From: Roseisolibacter agri
GTDB lineage: Bacteria > Gemmatimonadota > Gemmatimonadetes > Gemmatimonadales > Gemmatimonadaceae
Assembly: GCF_030159095.1 (NCBI RefSeq)
Contig: NZ_BRXS01000003.1
Span: 1-64,000 of the forward strand
Length of the DNA stretch: 64,000 bases
Direction of reading: 5' to 3'
Shown here: one piece after another, positions 8,803 through 17,606 of the stretch
How the letters are laid out: each line of letters opens with the position of its first letter
How positions within the stretch are numbered: position 1 is the stretch's first letter
Notes under the pieces: generated by a model
Databases searched by the model: none
Told to the model about the DNA's origin: nothing
Seen by the model: only the letters and a program-made list of their open reading frames with translations
Made by a program: the position numbers and the translations under genes

Positions 8803-9023
8803 GGTACATCCCACCGCGATCGGTCCGCAAATCGCCCGCGGTCGACGGCGTTCCCTGGCGGCACCCGCGCGCTTTGGGCTGGTGATGATCGTCCGCCACC
8901 AGACGGAAAGGGAGCGCGCCCACTCCAAACTTTCCGCGGTTCGCCCCGAGATCCTTGTCGACCCGGGAACGGCGACCGCACGTTGGCGCGAGTCCACCAC
9001 GACACGCCACCACCCTCCGCGCC

Positions 9024-10187
9024 ATGTCGATCCTCAGGCGATTCCCGGTCGTTGCCGCCCCGGTCCTGATGGTGTGCGTCGCGTGCAATACCCAGGCGCG
9101 CGAGCTCGCCGCTCCGGAGACCGGGCCCACGCTCGCCCCCGCGCCCACCGCCGCGGCCGACTCGGCCTTCGTGTCCGCGCTCCGCGCGAAGCTCGCGAAC
9201 GACGTCCAGGCGGGCACCTTCTCCGGCGCCGTGCTCGTCACCCGCGACGGCAAGACGCTGTTCGAGGGCGCCTACGGCCTCGCCGATCGCGAGCGGAACG
9301 TCCCGAACACACCGCAGACGCAGTTCCGCGCCGGGTCGATGTACAAGATGATGACCGCGGTCGCCACGCTGCAGCTCGTGCAGGCCGGGACGCTGCGCCT
9401 CGACGCGACGGTCGGCACCTATCTCCCGGACTATCCGAACGCGGACGTGAAGTCGAAGGTGACGCTGCACCACCTGCTCACCCACACCGGCGGCACGGGC
9501 GACATCTTCGGACCCGAGTTCGCCGCGAATCGCCTGCAGCTCCGCAACGTGTCGGACTACATCCGACTCTACGGCACGCGCGGCCCGCTGTTCACGCCCG
9601 GGGCGCAGCACGTGTACAGCAACTACGGGTTCATTCTCCTCGGCGCCATCATCGAGCGCGTGACCGGGAAGAGCTACGACGATCACGTCGGCGCCCTCGT
9701 GCTCGGGCCCGCGGGGATGACCTCCACCGGCACGGCGCCGGAGGACTCGCTCGTGCCGGGCCGAGCGATCGGCTACATGCGACAGGGGTCGCCGATCGGC
9801 CCGCTGGTGTCGAACGCGTCGACGCTCCCCTACCGCGGCAGCCCCGCGGGCGGCGGCTACTCCACCGTCGGTGACTTCGCGCGCTTCGCCGTCGCGGTCC
9901 GGGATCGCAAGCTGCTCGACTCGACGCACACGAGCATGCTCTACACGGGAAAGGTCCCGGTCAATCAGACCGGCACCATCCAGTACGCCTACGGCTTCAT
10001 GGACCGCATCATCGGCGGCCGGCGGTGGGTCGGGCACGGCGGATCCGCCGCGGGCATGAACGGAGAGCTCGTGTTCGAGCCGGGCGGCGGGTACGTCGTC
10101 GTCGCGCTGTCGAACTTCGATCCGCCGTCCGCGGGCCAGGTGCTGAACTTCATCGTGAGCAACCTGCCCGCCGCAGGCGCGCCCTGA
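9024..10187 (+). CDS. Beta-lactamase-family serine hydrolase lipoprotein
   Basis: A 387-aa class C beta-lactamase / penicillin-binding-protein-like hydrolase. ATG 9024 gives a signal peptide ending VCVAC (Cys21), so it is probably a lipoprotein. The catalytic set is complete: SMYK (Ser105, Lys108), YSN (Tyr198) and a KTG-equivalent HGG (His338). Such proteins act as D-aminopeptidases, esterases or peptidases, and few are true beta-lactamases. It is divergent from the histidine kinase across about 220 bp. The small lipoprotein 46 bases downstream is on the same strand. Confidence 0.85.
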   Translation: MSILRRFPVVAAPVLMVCVACNTQARELAAPETGPTLAPAPTAAADSAFVSALRAKLANDVQAGTFSGAVLVTRDGKTLFEGAYGLADRERNVPNTPQTQFRAGSMYKMMTAVATLQLVQAGTLRLDATVGTYLPDYPNADVKSKVTLHHLLTHTGGTGDIFGPEFAANRLQLRNVSDYIRLYGTRGPLFTPGAQHVYSNYGFILLGAIIERVTGKSYDDHVGALVLGPAGMTSTGTAPEDSLVPGRAIGYMRQGSPIGPLVSNASTLPYRGSPAGGGYSTVGDFARFAVAVRDRKLLDSTHTSMLYTGKVPVNQTGTIQYAYGFMDRIIGGRRWVGHGGSAAGMNGELVFEPGGGYVVVALSNFDPPSAGQVLNFIVSNLPAAGAP

Positions 10188-10233
10188 CCATCGCCGCACG
10201 CGCAGGCTGACGGACCCGCATCCCACCATCCAA

Positions 10234-10665
10234 ATGCGCACCTTGCTGCTCCGCACGTTTCGGCACGCGCTCGGCGCGGCCCTTCTCCTCGCCGGGACTG
10301 CGTGCGGCGGCGACGCGCCGACCGGGCGCGACGAGGGCAGCATCGCCGGCGACTACACGCTTCGCACCATCAACGGTCGGAGCCTTCCCTACACCATGCT
10401 GTCGGCCGGGGTGAATCAGACGGAGGTGCTCTCGTCCTCGTTGAGCCTCGCTGCGGATGGGACGTTCCGCGAAGAGCGGTCGATGCGCCGCACCCACGCC
10501 GGAGTGTCGATCACCGAGGCCGAGTTGAAGTTCGGCACGTACACGAGCACCGGCTCCGGCGTGACGTTCCGTGCGACCACGGGCGTCCAGGTCTCCGGCA
10601 CGAGGGGCGGCGGCGGCTCGGTCACGTTCGCCGAGGACGGGCTCACCTTCGTCTACGGCCGGTAG
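10234..10665 (+). CDS. Small lipoprotein of unknown function
   Basis: A 143-aa protein with a lipoprotein signal (LLLAGTACGG). A beta-rich body follows, with phrases such as GDYTLRTINGRSLPY, LSLAADGTFREE and VTFAEDGLTFVYGR. This resembles the small lipocalin-like or copper-resistance-like lipoproteins common in Gemmatimonadota, in which a strand reading 'G-Y-L-R-x-I-N-G-x-x-L-P' is recurrent. No catalytic residues are obvious. It sits between two secreted hydrolase genes. Confidence 0.7.
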   Translation: MRTLLLRTFRHALGAALLLAGTACGGDAPTGRDEGSIAGDYTLRTINGRSLPYTMLSAGVNQTEVLSSSLSLAADGTFREERSMRRTHAGVSITEAELKFGTYTSTGSGVTFRATTGVQVSGTRGGGGSVTFAEDGLTFVYGR

Positions 10666-10707
10666 CGCACGCGCGATGGAATCGCGCAGCCCCACGCCAG
10701 GCATTCG

Positions 10708-11706
10708 ATGAGACCGACGATCGCGCTGGCGGCCCTGTGCATCTGCGCATGCACGAGCTCCACGGACTCGGAGATCACGGATGCGACCGTTCCACCCGCT
10801 CCGTCCGCGGTTGCCGATGCCTGCCCGGCCGCACGCCCGGATTTCGGCGGGCCGGCGACCGCGGCCGACCGGGCACTGTTCGCCTACAACGCGAGCGCAC
10901 CGCTGAACCTGCAGACGACGGTGGATTCCACGTCGAACGGCGTGGAGTTCAACACCATCGCCTTCGACAGTCCGGACGGCGGATCGGTGCCCGGACTCCT
11001 GACCCGACCGACCGGCCGCCCGGGTCTGCGCCCCGGCGTCGTGGTCATGCACCCCTCCGGGATCCCGACGGCCCCGATCAAGGGTGCGAGGCTCGCGATG
11101 AACGAGATGGCCGCGCTCGCGCGACGCGGCGCCGTCGTGATCGGGATCGACGCCCCGTACTTCCGCCGCGGTGGCTCGAACCCTCCCACGCTGACGGCAC
11201 TGGATCGGCCCGAGCAGATCCAGCTGATGAAGGATCTGCAGCGTGCCGTCGACGTGCTCCTCGCCCAGGGGAACGTCGACCCGGCACGCATCGGCTTCTC
11301 GGGGTACAGCTACGGCGGCATGGTCGGCGTGCACTTCGCCGGCATCGAACGGCGCCTCAGGGCCGCGGTGATCATGGCGGGATACGGGGGCTCGGTCACG
11401 CTGCTCACCACCAAGGACCGCGTGCCGGGCCTGCCCAACATTCCCTGCGCGACACGCAGCGTCTGGTTCCGGGACAACGTCCCCATCGAGCCGATTCGCT
11501 TCGTCTCGGGCGCGGCGCCCACCGCGCTGCTCTTTCAGATCGCCCGGTTCGACACCGCCGTCCCCCTGGAGGACGCGCAGGCGGTGTACGATGCCGCGTC
11601 GAACCCCAAGGACGTGCTCCATTACGACACGGGCCACGGCCTCAGTCCGCAGGCCACCGTCGACAGGTTCGCGTGGCTGGCCAGGCAGATCGGCATCGAT
11701 CCCTGA
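10708..11706 (+). CDS. Dienelactone-hydrolase-like alpha/beta hydrolase lipoprotein (copy 1)
   Basis: A 332-aa exported alpha/beta hydrolase. The signal ends CICAC. The nucleophile elbow is GYSYGG (Ser201), the oxyanion region is VVMHPSG, the acid is probably in ARFDTAVP, and the His is in HYDTGHGLS. Two Cys (DACPAARPDF and IPCATRS) may form a disulfide. It is paralogous along its whole length to the gene at 11990, including the leader and the phrases TAADRALFAY and AEQIQLIKDLQRAVDVL (here PEQIQLMKDLQRAVDVL), so this is a tandem duplication. The substrate is likely an ester or lactone outside the cytoplasm. Confidence 0.82.
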   Translation: MRPTIALAALCICACTSSTDSEITDATVPPAPSAVADACPAARPDFGGPATAADRALFAYNASAPLNLQTTVDSTSNGVEFNTIAFDSPDGGSVPGLLTRPTGRPGLRPGVVVMHPSGIPTAPIKGARLAMNEMAALARRGAVVIGIDAPYFRRGGSNPPTLTALDRPEQIQLMKDLQRAVDVLLAQGNVDPARIGFSGYSYGGMVGVHFAGIERRLRAAVIMAGYGGSVTLLTTKDRVPGLPNIPCATRSVWFRDNVPIEPIRFVSGAAPTALLFQIARFDTAVPLEDAQAVYDAASNPKDVLHYDTGHGLSPQATVDRFAWLARQIGIDP

Positions 11707-11783
11707 AGACCGTTCGCAGACGCGGCGACGATCGCGATCTGCGTCCGGCTTCCCCATCCGAGCGTCTCGTGCAGATCACGCCC

Positions 11784-11990
11784 ATGATCCGTACGCTCGC
11801 CATCGCTGTGGCGATCACGCCTCCGGCCGGATACGCCGCGAGTGCCTTCCTCGTCGTCATCCGCCCCCGGCGCGATGATGCGCCGATCCATCTGGCCGGC
11901 CGCACCCGAAAGTATACATTGGCAGCATACGTCGGCCAGAAGCCGCCGTCGCTTCGCGTCGCATCGGTGCGCCTGCCGGGAGAGTCCTGA
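11784..11990 (+). CDS. Doubtful short ORF between the hydrolase copies
   Basis: A 68-codon frame with a hydrophobic N-terminus (MIRTLAIAVAITPPAG) lies between the two hydrolase copies, and its TGA overlaps the next ATG. No homologous motif is seen and the base composition is slightly lower in GC than the neighbours. It may simply be leader DNA that carries the promoter of copy 2: an AT-richer stretch with TATACA is at about 11914. Confidence 0.2.
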   Translation: MIRTLAIAVAITPPAGYAASAFLVVIRPRRDDAPIHLAGRTRKYTLAAYVGQKPPSLRVASVRLPGES

Positions 11991-12985
11991 TGAAGCCGAC
12001 CATGACACTCGCCGCCCTGTGCATCGCCGCCTGCGCAGGGCCCCGGGACGAGCCGGGCACCGCGCCGCTCGGGCCCAGCGCGCCCGCGGTGGCGCCGGGC
12101 CTGGCCGCCGACTCCTGTGCGCTCGCGCGCCCCGACTTCGGCCCTGTGGCGACGGCCGCGGACCGCGCGCTCTTCGCCTACGACGCCGCGGCGCCGCTCA
12201 ACCTGCGGAAGACGGTCGAGACCACGACCAACGGCATCGAGGTCAGCGCCATCTCGTACGACAGCCCGGCCGGCGGCTCCGTGACCGGGCTGCTGTTCGA
12301 TCCGGTCACGCGCTCGAGCCTGCGCCCCGGCATCGTCCTGATGCACGGGATGCCCGGCAGCGCGCGCGCCATGGCCGGACAGGGGCTGGGGCTCGCCGAG
12401 CACGGCGCGGTGGTGATCGCGATCGACGCGCCGTTCACCCGCCGCGGCGGACCGCCCATCCGCTTCACCACCGACGATCGGGCCGAGCAGATCCAGCTGA
12501 TCAAGGACCTGCAGCGCGCGGTCGACGTGCTGCGCGCGCGGCCCAACGTCGACCGCGAGCGCATCGCCTACCTCGGCATCAGCTACGGCGGCGCGATGGG
12601 CGCGCTGTTCGTCGGCGTCGAGCGGCGCCTCAGGGCCGCGGTGCTCGTGGTGGGAGACGGTGGCCTCGTCTCGCACTCCACCGGTCCGGAGGATTCCGGC
12701 CTGATGGCCAGCCTGTCCTGCGCGGTGCGCGTCGGCTGGTTCCGGGCCATGGCACCGATCGAGCCGATCCGGTTCCTTCCGCTCGCGGCGCCCACGCCGC
12801 TGCTGCTGCAGAGCGGACGGCTCGACAACCTGGTGCCCGCCGCCGATGCGGAGACGCTGCATCGCGCCGCACCGGAGCCCCGGACGATCCGCTGGTACGA
12901 CGCGGGACACTCGCTCGACCTGCAGGCTCTGCGCGACCGGCACGAGTGGCTCAACGCGCGGATCGGTCTCGACCTCCTGAAGTAG
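11990..12985 (+). CDS. Dienelactone-hydrolase-like alpha/beta hydrolase lipoprotein (copy 2)
   Basis: A 331-aa paralogue of the preceding hydrolase. The lipoprotein signal ends CIAAC. The nucleophile elbow is GISYGG (Ser198), the oxyanion region is VLMHGMPG, the acid is near SGRLDNLVP and the His is in YDAGHSLDLQ. The paired Cys (DSCALARPDF and LSCAVRV) are kept. The two copies have diverged around the active-site entrance (HPSGIPT against HGMPGSA), so they may process different esters. The start at 11990 is fixed by the lipobox. Confidence 0.82.
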   Translation: MKPTMTLAALCIAACAGPRDEPGTAPLGPSAPAVAPGLAADSCALARPDFGPVATAADRALFAYDAAAPLNLRKTVETTTNGIEVSAISYDSPAGGSVTGLLFDPVTRSSLRPGIVLMHGMPGSARAMAGQGLGLAEHGAVVIAIDAPFTRRGGPPIRFTTDDRAEQIQLIKDLQRAVDVLRARPNVDRERIAYLGISYGGAMGALFVGVERRLRAAVLVVGDGGLVSHSTGPEDSGLMASLSCAVRVGWFRAMAPIEPIRFLPLAAPTPLLLQSGRLDNLVPAADAETLHRAAPEPRTIRWYDAGHSLDLQALRDRHEWLNARIGLDLLK

Positions 12986-13145
12986 CGCGGCCGAAGTCGC
13001 GCCGCGCGCCGCGCGCCGCGCGCCGCTCGGCCGAATCGGCGCGGACCGCGCTCCGCGACTCGCGGAACGTGAACGCGACGCGAACAACGACCGGCTTCCG
13101 ACGACCCCGTCCGTGAGCGATATGCAGAGCCCCACCTCGATCCCC

Positions 13146-14363
13146 ATGCGCGCACTCGCTCTCGTCCTGTCGATCCTCCTCGTCGCGTGCGGGGGTGGCG
13201 GCCCCGGTGCCCCCACCACGACCGCGACCGTCTCGGGCGTCGTGAAGACCGCCGCCGGCGCCGTGATCGCGGGCGCCTCGGTGAAGATCGGCAGCGCCAC
13301 CGTCACGACCGGCGCCGACGGTCGCTTCGAGCTCCAGAACGTGCCGGTCGGCAGCGCGACGATCGCCATCAGCGCGCCGGACTTCGATCCGCGCTCGCAG
13401 ACCGTCACCCTGGTCGCGGGGAGCAACACGCACGACGTCGTGCTGACGCCGGCCGACAAGGGCGAGTGGGGCACGCGAGCCAACCTGCTCGTGAACAACT
13501 CCGAGTTCGCGCTCGCCGAAGCGAACGGGAAGCTGTACGTCCTCGGTGGCTATCCCCCGCAGATGGGGCCCAACCGGACGTCCCGCACGGTGCAGGTCTA
13601 CGACATCGCGACCGACCGCTGGACGCTGGGGCCGGAGCTCCCGGAGCCCAACAACCACGGGATGGCCGCCGCCGTCAACGGCAAGGTCTACCTGCTCGGC
13701 GGCCAGGTCACGGACGACCAGAACGGCCTCACGGCCGTCAACACGGTGTGGGAGCTGGATCCCGCGCGGGGCACGTGGGTCGCGAAGGCGCCGATGCCCA
13801 CGGCGCGCAGCGGCGGGGTGGCCGTCGTGCTCCAGGGGAAGATCTACGTCGCCGGGGGGCGCGTGCCGCGCGGCAACGACTTCGCCGCCTACGACGCAGC
13901 GGCCGACAAGTGGGAGGTGCTGCCGGACCTCCCCAGCCAGCGCAACCACATCACCGGCGCGGCGATCAACGGCCGCATCCACATCGTCGGCGGGCGGCTC
14001 GGCAACGGCCTGTCGCCCCTGAAGTCGGACGCGCAAGAGGTCTTCAATCCGCAGACGCGGAGCTGGACGACCGTCGCCCCGATGCTGCGCGGCCGCAGCG
14101 GGATGAACGGCGTCGTCGCGCGGGGCTGCTTCCACGTCTGGGGCGGCGAGGCGCCGACGGGGATGACGCCCGACCACGACTACTACGATCCGCGGACCGA
14201 CAAGTGGGCGAGCCTGCGCAACATGCCCATCCCGATCCACGGCGTCGTGGGGTCGGCGTTCGTCGACGGTGTGATCTGGGTGACCGGCGGCGGCACGGCG
14301 GTCGGCGGCGCATCCGGCAGCCTGCACAACCAGACCTACAAGCCGGCCGTCAGCTGCGAGTGA
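13146..14363 (+). CDS. Kelch-repeat lipoprotein with carboxypeptidase-regulatory-like domain
   Basis: A 405-aa protein. The lipobox is LLVACGGG. An immunoglobulin-like carboxypeptidase-regulatory domain (about 22-105: VSGVVKTAAGAVIAGASV, TGADGRFELQNVPVG) is followed by kelch repeats marked by LYVLGGY, VYLLGGQ, IYVAGGR, IHIVGGR, FHVWGGE and IWVTGGG, which suggests a six-bladed propeller. Kelch propellers bind proteins or glycans, or act as oxidases; no redox residues are evident. The regulatory domain is nearly identical to that of the hydrolase at 18942. The frame opens 33 bases earlier at 13113, but the lipobox favours ATG 13146. Confidence 0.82.
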   Translation: MRALALVLSILLVACGGGGPGAPTTTATVSGVVKTAAGAVIAGASVKIGSATVTTGADGRFELQNVPVGSATIAISAPDFDPRSQTVTLVAGSNTHDVVLTPADKGEWGTRANLLVNNSEFALAEANGKLYVLGGYPPQMGPNRTSRTVQVYDIATDRWTLGPELPEPNNHGMAAAVNGKVYLLGGQVTDDQNGLTAVNTVWELDPARGTWVAKAPMPTARSGGVAVVLQGKIYVAGGRVPRGNDFAAYDAAADKWEVLPDLPSQRNHITGAAINGRIHIVGGRLGNGLSPLKSDAQEVFNPQTRSWTTVAPMLRGRSGMNGVVARGCFHVWGGEAPTGMTPDHDYYDPRTDKWASLRNMPIPIHGVVGSAFVDGVIWVTGGGTAVGGASGSLHNQTYKPAVSCE

Positions 14364-14439
14364 CGCCGTCTCCGTCCTGGGCGCACCCGTCGGGGACGAC
14401 CTCACGCACGACCTCACGCACCCGAACCCGAACTCCCTC

Positions 14440-15729
14440 GTGGTCAATCGTCGCGAATTCCTCGGCATCACCCTCGGCGCCGGCGCTTCCCTGACGCTCA
14501 CCCCCGAGCTGCTGCGCGCGCTGCAGCAGCCGGCCGGAGCGCTCCTGCAGCGGGCCATTCCGTCGTCCGGGGAGAAGCTGCCGGTCGTCGGGCTCTCGTT
14601 CTCGAACCACGTGGGGTGCGCGGATCCCGTCGCGCTGAAGGAGGTCTTCCGGACGTTCGTCGACAACGGCGGCCGGTTCTTCGACGCGATGCACGGCAAC
14701 GGGGCGTCGGAGCAGTTCCACGCCACGGTCGCCAGCGAGCTCGGAGTGCAGAACAAGCTGTTCTGGTCGACGCGGGGCCTCCCGCCCGGCGGCCCCGGTG
14801 GCCCGCCGCCGCCCGGCGCCGCCACCGTGAAGACCGCCGTCGACGCGTGGCTGGCGCGAACGAAGGCGTCGAAGATGGACCTGGTGATGCTGCCGGTCGC
14901 GGGCGATCCGACGTGGCTCGCCGCGCTGAAGGAGGAGAAGAAGGCGGGACGCGTCCGGCACATCGGCGTGCAGACGATCTCCGTGAAGTTCCAGGCGGCG
15001 CAGCTCGAGACGCTCATGCGCAACGAGCCGCTCGACTTCATCGGCGTGGACTACGACGCGAGCAATCGCCACGTCGAGGACGTGATCCTGCCGCTCGCGC
15101 AGGAGCGGAAGATCGGCGTGATCGCGTACTTCCCCTTCAGCAACAACTCGGGCGCGAGCTGCGGCGGCACCGGCCGCAACCTGTTCGCGCGCGTGGGCGG
15201 CACGCCGCTGCCCGAGTGGGCGGCCGAGTTCGACGCGAAGACGTGGGCGCAGTTCTTCCTCAAGTACGTCGTCAGCCACCCGGCCATCACCATCGCCCGC
15301 GTCGGCACGACCAAGGCGACGCACATGCTCGACAACATCGGCGGCGGCATCGGGCGCCTGCCGAACGAGGCGACGCGGAAGCGCATGGCGGCGCTCGTCG
15401 ATGCGCTGCCCGCGCTGCCGCCCCTTCCGCAGAACCCGGCCGCGGCACCAGGGATCGCGCTGTCCGCGGCGGTTCTGGACCGCTACGTCGGCGAGTACAG
15501 GCTGCCGTCCGGGAACAGCGTGACCTTCCGCCGGGACGGGGATCGGCTGCTCGTGAAGCCGGGCACCAATCCGGAGCTTCCACTCAACGCCCGATCGGAG
15601 ACGCGCTTCCAGGATCCCCGCGGGCCGATCTTCGAGTTCCAGCTCGACGGCCAGGGCAAGGTGACCGGGGCCATCCTGGAGCAGCAGGGGCCGCAGGGGC
15701 CGCAGCGCGTCCAGCTCGAGCGGAAGTAG
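14440..15729 (+). CDS. Tat-exported, probably degenerate aldo/keto reductase with C-terminal DUF3471-like domain
   Basis: A 429-aa protein with GTG start 14440 that gives a twin-arginine signal (NRREFLGITLGAGA). Residues of about 40-310 follow the aldo/keto reductase barrel (GGRFFDAMHGNGASEQF, ARTKASKMDLVML, RVRHIGVQT, PAITIARVGTT). The tetrad looks broken: the Tyr of the usual Y-G-x-S-E is His, the Lys of 'TKG' is Arg (WSTRG), and the His of the 'HxPD' strand is absent (MLPVAGDP). A C-terminal ~85-aa domain (LDRYVGEYRLPSG, IFEFQLDGQGKVTG) resembles DUF3471, normally found on beta-lactamase-family proteins. It may bind a ligand rather than catalyse. Confidence 0.75.
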   Translation: MVNRREFLGITLGAGASLTLTPELLRALQQPAGALLQRAIPSSGEKLPVVGLSFSNHVGCADPVALKEVFRTFVDNGGRFFDAMHGNGASEQFHATVASELGVQNKLFWSTRGLPPGGPGGPPPPGAATVKTAVDAWLARTKASKMDLVMLPVAGDPTWLAALKEEKKAGRVRHIGVQTISVKFQAAQLETLMRNEPLDFIGVDYDASNRHVEDVILPLAQERKIGVIAYFPFSNNSGASCGGTGRNLFARVGGTPLPEWAAEFDAKTWAQFFLKYVVSHPAITIARVGTTKATHMLDNIGGGIGRLPNEATRKRMAALVDALPALPPLPQNPAAAPGIALSAAVLDRYVGEYRLPSGNSVTFRRDGDRLLVKPGTNPELPLNARSETRFQDPRGPIFEFQLDGQGKVTGAILEQQGPQGPQRVQLERK

Positions 15730-15744
15730 CCATCGGAGGTCGTC

Positions 15745-17604
15745 ATGCGCCGTCCCTCGCTGCTGCCAGCGCCCATCGTGGCGCTGCTCGTCGCCTGCGA
15801 GGGCGGCGCCCCCGCGGAATCGACGCGGCCGGTCGAGCCGGCAACGGTCCGCGTGACCGCCGTCGACACGCTCCGTCCCGGGCAGATCGCCAGCGTCCGC
15901 GGGTCCGGCCTCTCCGGCCTGCGCTCGCTCCGGCTCGACGGCGTGGACGCGATGGAGCTCGTCGTCCGCTCCGACAGCGTCGCCGAGTTCCGCGTGCCGT
16001 CCATGCGCGCGTGCGAGACCGACATGCGGGCGGTGAAGGTGTCGGCGGACGGCACCGCGCCGATCGGCGGCGTGGTGCGCGTCGCGCCGAGCGTGTCGCT
16101 GCGTGCGGGCGAGTCGCGCGTCCTCACGAGCGGCGAGCTGCAGTGCCTGCGCCTCGCGGCGGCCGACGAGGACTACGTGCTGAGCGCCGCCAACGTCGCG
16201 ATCCCGACGGCGGAGGTGGAGTCCCCGCGGACGCTGGTCGCCGTCCGCGTCCTCGGCACCGGTGACGTCGCGTCGACGCTCGCCGCGTCCGACGCACCGT
16301 CTGCACACGATGCCGGCACGCTGGCGGAGCCCGCGATGGCCACAGCGCCCGCGGTGACCGCGCCGTCGGGCAGCTTCGCGCAGGCGCCCGTACCCTTCGA
16401 CCCGCGCTACGCGACGGCGGTCGTCGGGGACACGCTGCGCTTCGTCGACTGGTTCTCCGGGGCACCGCAGCTCTGCCAGATGCCGGCGGAGTCGGTGCCG
16501 AGCTTCCGCGCGAGGGTCGTGGCCGTGTCGGGCGACGTCGCCGTCGTCGTCGACCTGCGGCATCCGTCCGCCGCGTCGTACCTCGACCCGGCGAAGCTCG
16601 GCTGGCTCCGCGAGGCGGCGGCGATGACGGATCGCCTGCTCCTGCCGACGATGCGCTCGCTCTTCGACGCCGACTACCGGCCGCCCGCCGGGGGCGGTGG
16701 CCGCTTCTACGTGCTGCTCGGCACGCTCCCGAACGCCACGGGCTTCGCCTACGACGGGCCGCTGGGGAGCGCGACGTTCACGAGCCAGACCAGCTGCCCG
16801 CGCTCCTCCGAGATGGTGGTCAGCACCGTCAGCGCCGATCGGCTGGCGATGCCGCAGAACCAGAGCGCGGGCTACGTGGCGGGGGTGTTCCTGCACGAGT
16901 ACGCGCACAACGCCGACGCGCTGACCAGCCGCCGCGGGCGCATCGCCGGCATCCTGGGCGAGGGGCTGGCCACGCTCGCGCAGGAGACGGCGAGCCGCAT
17001 CGCGTCGGGGCAGCCGCTCCGCGCGCGTCACGCGGGCGTCGGCAGCGACGCACCCGCGATCGCCGACGGCTCGCTCGGCATGTGGGGCACGCAGGCGGCG
17101 CTCGGGCCGTGGCAGAGCAACGGCCGCTACGGCGCCAACGCGCGCATGCTCCTCTTCCTGCGCGAGCTGGCGGGTGAGGCGTCGATCGATCACGGGCGCC
17201 GGCCGACGCTGTATCAGCGCCTCGTCCAGGCGCCGATCGACTGGAACGATCGGCCGGCGGTGATCGCCCACGTCACCGCGGTGCTCGGCATCGACTACGT
17301 CGACCTGATCGACCGGCAGGCGCTCGCGAGCGTCACCGCGGGGCTCATCGGGCCGGACGTCGTGCACGACCTGCCGCGCTACACCGCGTGGGATCACGCG
17401 GAGCGCGCACGCGTCGCGGGTCCACTGTCCGCCACCTTTCCCGGACGCGCCAGCCGCCGCGCCGGCGGTGAGCACACGCTCGCGGCCGCGGACGGCGGCC
17501 ACGCCGCGCTGTACCTGATGGGCGACGGGCCGCGCGGGATCTCGATCGAGCTCGTGTCGATGGCGCCGACGGCGCGCATCGTTCGACTGACCCGGACGCG
17601 CTGA
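15745..17604 (+). CDS. Putative zincin metallopeptidase lipoprotein
   Basis: A 619-aa protein with a strong ribosome site (GGAGGT, 15736-15741) and a lipobox LLVAC. An N-terminal IPT/TIG-like domain (RPGQIASVRGSGLSG) precedes a long middle region. The metallopeptidase core has HEYAH (His384, Glu385, His388) and a downstream GEGLATL whose Glu406 can be the third ligand, which is gluzincin spacing. It is probably an extracytoplasmic peptidase; the family is not recognised by name. Two bases separate its stop from the next start, so it is co-transcribed with the serine hydrolase. Confidence 0.75.
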   Translation: MRRPSLLPAPIVALLVACEGGAPAESTRPVEPATVRVTAVDTLRPGQIASVRGSGLSGLRSLRLDGVDAMELVVRSDSVAEFRVPSMRACETDMRAVKVSADGTAPIGGVVRVAPSVSLRAGESRVLTSGELQCLRLAAADEDYVLSAANVAIPTAEVESPRTLVAVRVLGTGDVASTLAASDAPSAHDAGTLAEPAMATAPAVTAPSGSFAQAPVPFDPRYATAVVGDTLRFVDWFSGAPQLCQMPAESVPSFRARVVAVSGDVAVVVDLRHPSAASYLDPAKLGWLREAAAMTDRLLLPTMRSLFDADYRPPAGGGGRFYVLLGTLPNATGFAYDGPLGSATFTSQTSCPRSSEMVVSTVSADRLAMPQNQSAGYVAGVFLHEYAHNADALTSRRGRIAGILGEGLATLAQETASRIASGQPLRARHAGVGSDAPAIADGSLGMWGTQAALGPWQSNGRYGANARMLLFLRELAGEASIDHGRRPTLYQRLVQAPIDWNDRPAVIAHVTAVLGIDYVDLIDRQALASVTAGLIGPDVVHDLPRYTAWDHAERARVAGPLSATFPGRASRRAGGEHTLAAADGGHAALYLMGDGPRGISIELVSMAPTARIVRLTRTR

Positions 17605-17606
17605 CC

